Below are positions 58,656 through 64,000 of a stretch of 64,000 bases of DNA, in pieces. Numbering within the stretch: the first letter of the stretch is position 1; each line of letters opens with the position of its first letter. The notes under the pieces are model-generated. The model was not told where the DNA came from and ran no database searches. It saw only the letters and a program-made list of their open reading frames with translations. A program made the translations under genes and the position numbers. Origin of the DNA: Rhododendron vialii (Eukaryota > Streptophyta > Magnoliopsida > Ericales > Ericaceae). The stretch is taken from positions 27,678,501 through 27,742,500 of the forward strand of contig NC_080559.1 of the NCBI RefSeq assembly GCF_030253575.1, written 5' to 3'.

Positions 58656-59336
58656 TCAAATTGAATAACTCCAAAGGGACACGTCAGCATCAAGTTCCAT
58701 GTCATCGCCACCATAAGAAGAGTGATGAGGTGGAGGCAACATCAACCCTTCCGCCATGCTGGCAAGCAATCTTGGCATCCCAAAAACCGCCTCCTCGTCC
58801 ATAAAAAACACTCCCTCGAGTCCCTCCGCCACTTCCGCTTCCCCGGAGATCGCCTCCGACACCGAGCCCCGCAGAAACTCCTCCCGGGCTGCCTCCGCCG
58901 CGGCCTTCTGAATGTCCTTCGCGTCCGACGATGCGGGAATCGGTAGCTTCCAAGCCGAGTCCGCGAAGTTGAGGCAGGCCGACCGGCCCCTCAAAGCGAT
59001 GGCTGCCACGTCGTGGGCCCTCGCCGCCATCTCCGCCGTGTGGAACGTCCCCAGCCATATCCTCGACTTCTTGTTGGGCTCCCTCACCTCGCAGACCCAC
59101 TTGCCCGAGTTCCGCCGCCTCACGCCGCGGTACACGGGGTGCCGAGTCTCCCGGAACTTCTTCCTCCCGGCCCGTTTCTTCGGGTGGCTGGAGGCCAGCA
59201 TCACCTCCTCCTCGTCAGAGAAGTTCGCCGGCCGGGCAGCGCCCCCGCCGGAGGAGGAGGATTCCGGCCGGTCATTCGACCAGAATGATGATGACCCACA
59301 TGGGAGTGGGTCAGAAAATTGAGAAAACACATCCAT
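58656..59336 (-). CDS. CBF/DREB1: CBF/DREB1 AP2/ERF transcription factor, copy 2
   Basis: An intronless 226-residue tandem paralogue of copy 1 with the same organisation: [16 protein letters not shown] at residues 52-67, AP2 domain from about 69, DSAWK near 126-130, [13 protein letters not shown], and C-terminal LWSYSI. The AP2 region is identical in protein to copy 1 over its length and nearly identical in DNA. The N-terminal and acidic regions carry substitutions and small indels (for example a Gly-rich GGGAARP segment). It is presumably cold-regulated and CRT/DRE-binding like its neighbour. A TATA run lies about 190 bp upstream. Confidence 0.95.
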   Translation of the reverse strand: MDVFSQFSDPLPCGSSSFWSNDRPESSSSGGGAARPANFSDEEEVMLASSHPKKRAGRKKFRETRHPVYRGVRRRNSGKWVCEVREPNKKSRIWLGTFHTAEMAARAHDVAAIALRGRSACLNFADSAWKLPIPASSDAKDIQKAAAEAAREEFLRGSVSEAISGEAEVAEGLEGVFFMDEEAVFGMPRLLASMAEGLMLPPPHHSSYGGDDMELDADVSLWSYSI

Positions 59337-59526
59337 TTGATCGGTTTAAACTTTCCACAAAATGGCCAAACTGGTAGTTAGTGGCAGACCCAGATGGATA
59401 AAGTGTTTGAAAGTAGTACTGGAGACTGGAGAGTTCAACGTCTTCAGTTCAGTTTGTGGGTTTTTATGTTTGTGATTACTAGTGTTATTATACTCCGTAG
59501 TATTTACTCCATAATATCTTTCTATT

Positions 59527-59542
59527 ATTATATATATATATA
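59527..59542 (-). promoter_or_regulatory. TATA box region of CBF copy 2
   Basis: A TATATATATATA run on the minus strand lies about 190 bp upstream of the ATG at 59336. A CACGTG G-box lies at about 59714. Confidence 0.4.
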
Positions 59543-60059
59543 TAGATGCAGAAAAAGTACAGTATGAATACGCGAACACGGCTTAGAATATTATCATAAG
59601 GAGACAGCTGGCTGTGTTTGGGACTGAAGTAGGAAAGTTTGAGAGAATTACAAAAAGCTGTTTCCTTTTTTGGATCAAGTTGAGAGAGCTGAGTAGTCAG
59701 TACTGTGTATAACACGTGTGGGAGGTGCAGTGTGGGAGATTTGACTTTTGTGGTGGCCTGGCCTGGCCTGGGGGGAATTTTGACTCACATTATTAATTTT
59801 TGAATGAGTACGACTCAAACCTTTTGATTTTGACAGATTTTGGATAGAATTGAATTACTAATACTATAGTATATTAGTGTATATATCTCTTGAATGCAAG
59901 GGATTCAATGAATATATAGGTGTAGTAGCTGTCAGGGTCAAATGTCTCTACTTAATTGGATACTTCTTGAAAGTATCCATGACTAGTGTACATTGCTGTC
60001 CAATCAGGCAAATTCTGCCGCCATTAGTTATTACTCCCTCACTTCCAATGTACACTTAA

Positions 60060-60299
60060 GGTCCCGTTTCAGAACATCTTTTTAAAAAATAAGTACTTAT
60101 TTCACGTTTTCAAACTCAAAAATAATGTAAATAAAAATTAATTTTTCCAATTTTTTTTACACCGTATTAAAGATCTTAATGAGATCTATCAAACAAGATC
60201 CATATTGATAGGAAAATAATTTGCATAAGCACATAATTTTTAAGCTTAAAATTGTCTTCTTAAAAAATAAGGAATTATTTTCCTTTCCGGAACGAGGCC
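60060..60299. mobile_element. Tourist/PIF-like MITE, copy 3
   Basis: The ends GGTCCCGTTTCAGAAC and GGAACGAGGCC, with TAA at 60057-60059 and 60300-60302. The centre contains AGATCTTAATGAGATCT. It lies at the position equivalent to copy 2 in the other CBF unit. Confidence 0.85.
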
Positions 60300-60800
60300 T
60301 AAGTTCTATTCTCTACGGATAATTAAACTTTTTAACAAGTCAAGAAATTTCTAAAATTAACTTTAAAAATTATGAAGTTAATTATATGTATTTAAATTGC
60401 TTTTATCTTTCAACGTGGATCTTGTTTGATAATTTTTTGTTAGTTTTACTATACTAAATTTTAAAAATCATTTAAAATATCGAAATATATAGTCAATCTA
60501 AAAAATGACGCGAATATGAAAATTAATTTGTTCGTTCTACTATACATATTGTATATATATGAAAGATACACACAATTCTCTTCTTCTTATTTTTTCCTTT
60601 TATTTTGTGGGTCTTTTTTATTTATTTATTGATTTTTTGAGTTCTAGGAAGAGATATGTCAACATATTCATCAAGGTCCATTCATCAAATCAAAAGCGTT
60701 GGAAATATCATTCAATGTTTTATTTCATAAGCAGCAGAAATAATAAAAATCATCTTCCAATAAAAAAATGACAATCTACCTGGAAATTAAAATTATTATA

Positions 60801-61027
60801 CTTCCTCTATCCCATTTTCTTTATCCTTTTCTAAAGTTCATGTAAGTTTTCAACCGATTATATCTTTCAATATGAATCTTCAAAAATATACAATATGAAT
60901 TTATTTGATAGTTTTCGATTAGATCTATAATATAAAATTTTAAAAATTATAAAAAAATATTATCATATAAGCGTTAAAAGAATAACACGAATGACGAAAA
61001 ATAACAAAGAAAATAAAATGGAGGGAA
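60801..61027. mobile_element. Stowaway/mariner-like MITE
   Basis: CTTCCTCTATCCCATTTTCT at the left pairs with AATAAAATGGAGGGAA at the right, flanked by TA. It is noncoding, about 227 bp, and lies within the unit-2-specific insertion. Confidence 0.65.
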
Positions 61028-61426
61028 TATAAAATATTAGAGGATTTGAAGCGGGAATAAAAGATCGGCCAACGGAAGCTGCGTAGAACCGCAGAAGTAT
61101 GGAACAGCTCAAAAGTAGCACCCCCTTGTCTTGATATGACGTGGCACAAAGCGACAACATAAACCTTTCCTTTTCGTCGCAGTTAGGCACACGGGTTGAC
61201 AGTTAATTAACGGCTCATAGCCAGTGGGTTTCCCACGGAAACGCGTGGACCACGTGCTCATCTAGTTATCTTAACCACGAAGTTCATGAACATGTTGAAT
61301 GGACGCCTTCTTCGAGTGGGCCCCACTCATTGGGAAAAAGGCCAATACTTAAAAGTGAACAAAATGCTAGGTAGATAAAAAGCCTTTTCAAGTGGGTCCC
61401 ACTTGACACTTGTTTGGTTGGAAAGG

Positions 61427-61675
61427 AAGATACAAGGGAAAGCTGGAGTGTCCATTCCAATTATTTTCCAATGCTCATTTTGTCACTTTTTTTTTTTTTA
61501 TTAATGTCACTTCTTTGTAATTGTATTTTTGAAGATACAAGGGAAAGCTGGAGTGTCTATTCCAATTATTTTCGGCTGCTAATTTTGCCATTCTTTTTTT
61601 TGTTAACGCCACTCCCCTGCAAGTGTATTTTTTGCAGGAGAGTGATGTTAACAAAAAAAAGAGTGAGAAAATCAT
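61427..61675. repeat. tandem duplication with embedded hairpin repeat
   Basis: GAAGATACAAGGGAAAGCTG plus about 25 further bases occurs at 61427 and 61531. The first copy is followed by the left half of a hairpin. The second is followed by a full one (61582-61675, ending GAGTGAGAAAATCATTT) related to the hairpin at 62046. The duplicated word also matches the unit 1 spacer at about 57735. Confidence 0.75.
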
Positions 61676-62045
61676 TTCCATTATTTTCCACCCCGTTTGT
61701 TTTGGAATTTTGAATTTGAATTTAAATTTGTAGATAATGAGTGTAGAAATGAACAGAATAATGATTCAAAATAAAGATAATTATTGAGAAGAAATAGAGA
61801 AAAAAAATAATGATTGAAGAGAAATAGAATAATAATTAAAATTCAAAACTCAAACCAACGAGGTCATAATTCTAGATATACTCCTCAATGTGAATACCCC
61901 GTGGGAGTGTGACTTTCCTTGTACCCAAACAAGAAACAAGTGGAGGTGGGAACGTGGGTTTTTTTTTCGGGTCAAGCAGAAAATCATGTATTAATTTAGA
62001 CGATCAAAGTCAACAAGCTAGATAAATGGTATTCATAAAGGATAG

Positions 62046-62155
62046 TGATTTTGCCACACCCTTTTTTGATAATGCCACACCCTGCAAGTGTATTTTTTGG
62101 TGCAAAAATACACTTGCAGGGTGTGGCATTATCAAAAAATGGTGTTGCAAAATCA
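62046..62155. mobile_element. 110-bp near-perfect hairpin MITE
   Basis: TGATTTTGCCACACC...CTGCAAGTGTATTTTT folds back on AAAAATACACTTGCAG...GTGTTGCAAAATCA with a loop of about 6 bases. Arms are about 50 bp with one or two mismatches. The size and structure suit a small MITE, not a gene. Confidence 0.75.
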
Positions 62156-62412
62156 TTTCCCTTCATAAATGTTCAAAAAGATTACAAAAGTAGACTAGAT
62201 CCTAAGATGACCAACACTCATGGTATCGGCCATGACGAATTCCCTAGATGCAAAAGAATGCAACGTGGGTTTGATTGGGAAAAAAATGGACCAGGTTCTA
62301 GCTAAGTGTTGATTTGGTCATATTCTAGAGATGTCATGCTCACGAAAGTTGGAGAAAGCTTTGATGGGAACATTTGGGAGATCTCAGTTTGAAGCTTCAC
62401 TGGAGACTTTTA

Positions 62413-62651
62413 GGTCCCTTTCCATAAACTTTTTAAAAAAATAAGTAGTTTATTTCACATTTTCAAACTTAAAAATAATATAAATGAAAAATAATTTTTT
62501 AATTTTTTTTGCACCGTATTAAAGATCTTGACGAGATCTATTAAATAAGATCCATATTGGTAGAAAAATTATTTGGGTAAATACATTATTTTTTAGCTTG
62601 AAATTGTCTTCTTAAAAAATAAATACTTATTTTACGTTTCGGAACGGGACT
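62413..62651. mobile_element. Tourist/PIF-like MITE, copy 4
   Basis: GGTCCCTTTCCATAAAC at the left and GGAACGGGACT at the right, with TTA at 62410-62412 and 62652-62654. The centre contains AGATCTTGACGAGATCT. It is absent from the equivalent position of CBF unit 1 (about 57960-58040), so it inserted after the duplication. Confidence 0.85.
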
Positions 62652-62944
62652 TTATGGGTTTTGAATGTTTTTGATGATTTGAGGGCTTGAGAATTGAACC
62701 GTTCAACATCGTCCAGGGTGGGTGATTTAAACCACATACTGTATATTTTCCCATGTGCGTGACACGTAAATCGTGTAGTGCACTTCAATCATTAATACTA
62801 TGGTATATGTTCGAAACACACCCAGGTGAATCTCAACTATTGCATTTTGAATTCGAGGTAGTTCCACTTATGAAATTGTCAAACTATAGGTTTTTTCCAC
62901 ATCAATTACAGAGGAAAAACATATATTTCAAATTTCAAGAGTAA

Positions 62945-63008
62945 GATAATTTTTTCACTGTCTGTTAATTATTATAGATAATTTTTTCACTGTCTGTTAA
63001 TTATTATA
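62945..63008. repeat. perfect 32-bp tandem duplication
   Basis: A 32-bp unit starting GATAATTTTTTCACTGTCTG occurs at 62945-62976 and 62977-63008 without any difference, so it is probably recent. Confidence 0.95.
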
Positions 63009-63080
63009 TTTCATTCTCTAGTTAATAATTTCCTTGATAGTGGAGCTCAATCAAAATAAACACACCAATGTAAACACTAA

Positions 63081-64000
63081 GGCCATCCACAGTAAAATGG
63101 ATAACCAAAAGTTGACACATCAGCTTTTGATTATCCATTTAAGAGGTTGCTAAGTTTAACAATGTTGAGGTCCACAATGGTCACTTCTAGTCATAACTAA
63201 AATAAGGGATACACTACAATTTCACTCTCTCTCCCCTTGTGTTTTCCACCATTGATTATTTCCTTCCATTACACTTTTTTTGTGGCAAAAATATATCGAT
63301 TTTCTCCTTTAATTTTGGGAAAAAAATTGGTGACTTCCTTCCCTAATATTATGAATTTGAAAAAAAAATCATGTACTCAAAAAAAAAGAAGAGCAGATGT
63401 GTTCTTGAATTATTAAAAAAATGTAAGGTTCTTTATGTACTCAACCACAGGGAGAGAAACGAAAAAAGAATAAAATAAAAACAGAAAAAAAAGTGAAATA
63501 CCTTAATGCGGCAACAAATGTTTTCCACCATTGATCACTTCCCTCCATTACGGGTTTTTTTTGGCAAAAATATATCGATTTTCTCCCTTAATTTTGGAGA
63601 AAAAATTGGTGACTTCCTTCCCTCATATTATGAATTTGGAAAAAAAATCATTTACTAAAAAAAAAAAAAAACAGATGTGTTCTTGAATTTGTAAAAGAAT
63701 GCAAGGTTCTTCATGTACTCAACCACAAGGAGAGGAACGAAAAAGAATAAAATAAAAACGGAAAAAAAAGTGAAATACCTTAATCCGGTGACAATGAGTT
63801 GAATTGTAAATGATTGAAAGATATGAGCTTCACTTTTGGAGGGAAAGAAAAAAAAAGAGTTTGTGGCAGAAGAAAATGAGATATAGAGCAGGCGAAGAAA
63901 ATGAGAAAAAAATACCATTTGAAACATGCGTGTACATAAATTTTAGAACCAGTTAACTTATGTGGTGTGAGATCCACAAATTTTGATTATTGAAAAAGGT
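63081..64000. repeat. repeat region running off the window, containing a roughly 275-bp direct duplication
   Basis: It begins GGCCATCCACAGTAAAATGG, an end typical of hAT-like plant MITEs; the other end is not in the window. Inside, a roughly 275-bp segment (TTTTCCACCATTGAT ... GTGAAATACCTTAAT) occurs twice in tandem, at about 63241-63505 and 63520-63784, with some base and A-run differences. There is no coding sequence. Confidence 0.55.

Larger units (their letters stand above)
59337..63080. other. promoter and spacer of CBF tandem unit 2, with repeats
   Basis: This pairs with 56305-58260 but is expanded by about 0.9 kb of unit-2-specific sequence (60303-61200, including a Stowaway-like MITE), hairpin repeats at 61.4-62.2 kb and a Tourist-like MITE at 62413. 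I see no gene in it. Confidence 0.6.

Noticed and set aside
62046-62155. Hairpin considered as a miRNA precursor or a terminator
   Set aside because: Near-perfect symmetrical arms and related local copies point to a MITE. Bacterial-type terminators do not apply in plant nuclear DNA.

Overview
This is nuclear DNA of a flowering plant, a eudicot. Its genes are split by many GT-AG introns. Every recognised host protein is of plant type: a PEPC-kinase-related kinase, a plastid-type ABCB half-transporter, a PGAP3/PER1 protein, a valyl-tRNA synthetase and two CBF/DREB1 factors. The intergenic DNA is AT-rich and full of MITEs. An asterid of the Ericales type would fit the MITE sequences, but that is only an impression. 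No prokaryotic features, CRISPR arrays, rRNA or convincing tRNA genes were seen.

Layout. (1) 0.2-9.7 kb: a solo LTR of a Ty3-like retrotransposon (219-9699, minus orientation, perfect 5-bp target duplication AAAAC). A 6.6-kb Mutator-like element (MULE, 2325-8900) with terminal inverted repeats of about 850 bp is nested inside it. The MULE has two convergent genes, each starting near a TIR: a small RNase H1-N-domain protein with a hydrophobic tail (+), and a FAR1-type transposase (-). The last transposase exon is predicted to splice in frame into exons resembling the RNA-directed DNA methylation factor KTF1/SPT5L. (2) 11.3-15.4 kb: a PEPRK-type kinase (+, four coding exons). (3) 18.2-27.9 kb: ABCB28-like plastid ABC transporter (-, 16 exons). 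(4) 28-32.4 kb: AT-rich, repeat-laden intergenic DNA. (5) 32.4-38.1 kb: PGAP3/PER1-like GPI-lipid-remodelling protein (+, five exons). (6) 38.1-42.4 kb: repeats, including a hAT-type element with a perfect 8-bp target duplication and a 349-bp foldback inside it. (7) 42.4-54.8 kb: valyl-tRNA synthetase (+, 22 coding exons). (8) 55.1-62.9 kb: a tandem duplication carrying two intronless CBF/DREB1 genes (-), then more MITEs and a direct repeat to the window end.

The host genes look like an ordinary euchromatic gene series rather than one pathway. The kinase and ABC transporter are convergent, the transporter and PGAP3 are divergent, and ValRS converges on the CBF pair. The exon models were assembled by hand. 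For each multi-exon gene the exon lengths sum to a whole number of codons and the splice phases agree.

The most striking observation is the MULE. Its transposase gene runs into KTF1-like exons with their introns still present. They include the acidic segment, the conserved N-terminal block and the KOW domain; the NGN domain is missing and one indel breaks the frame. A transposon carrying and transcribing part of a transposon-silencing factor deserves a check. Second is the ValRS gene: its first intron lies immediately after the ATG, is 96 nt long, is in frame and has no stop. Retaining it would add a 32-residue, basic, targeting-like N-terminus.
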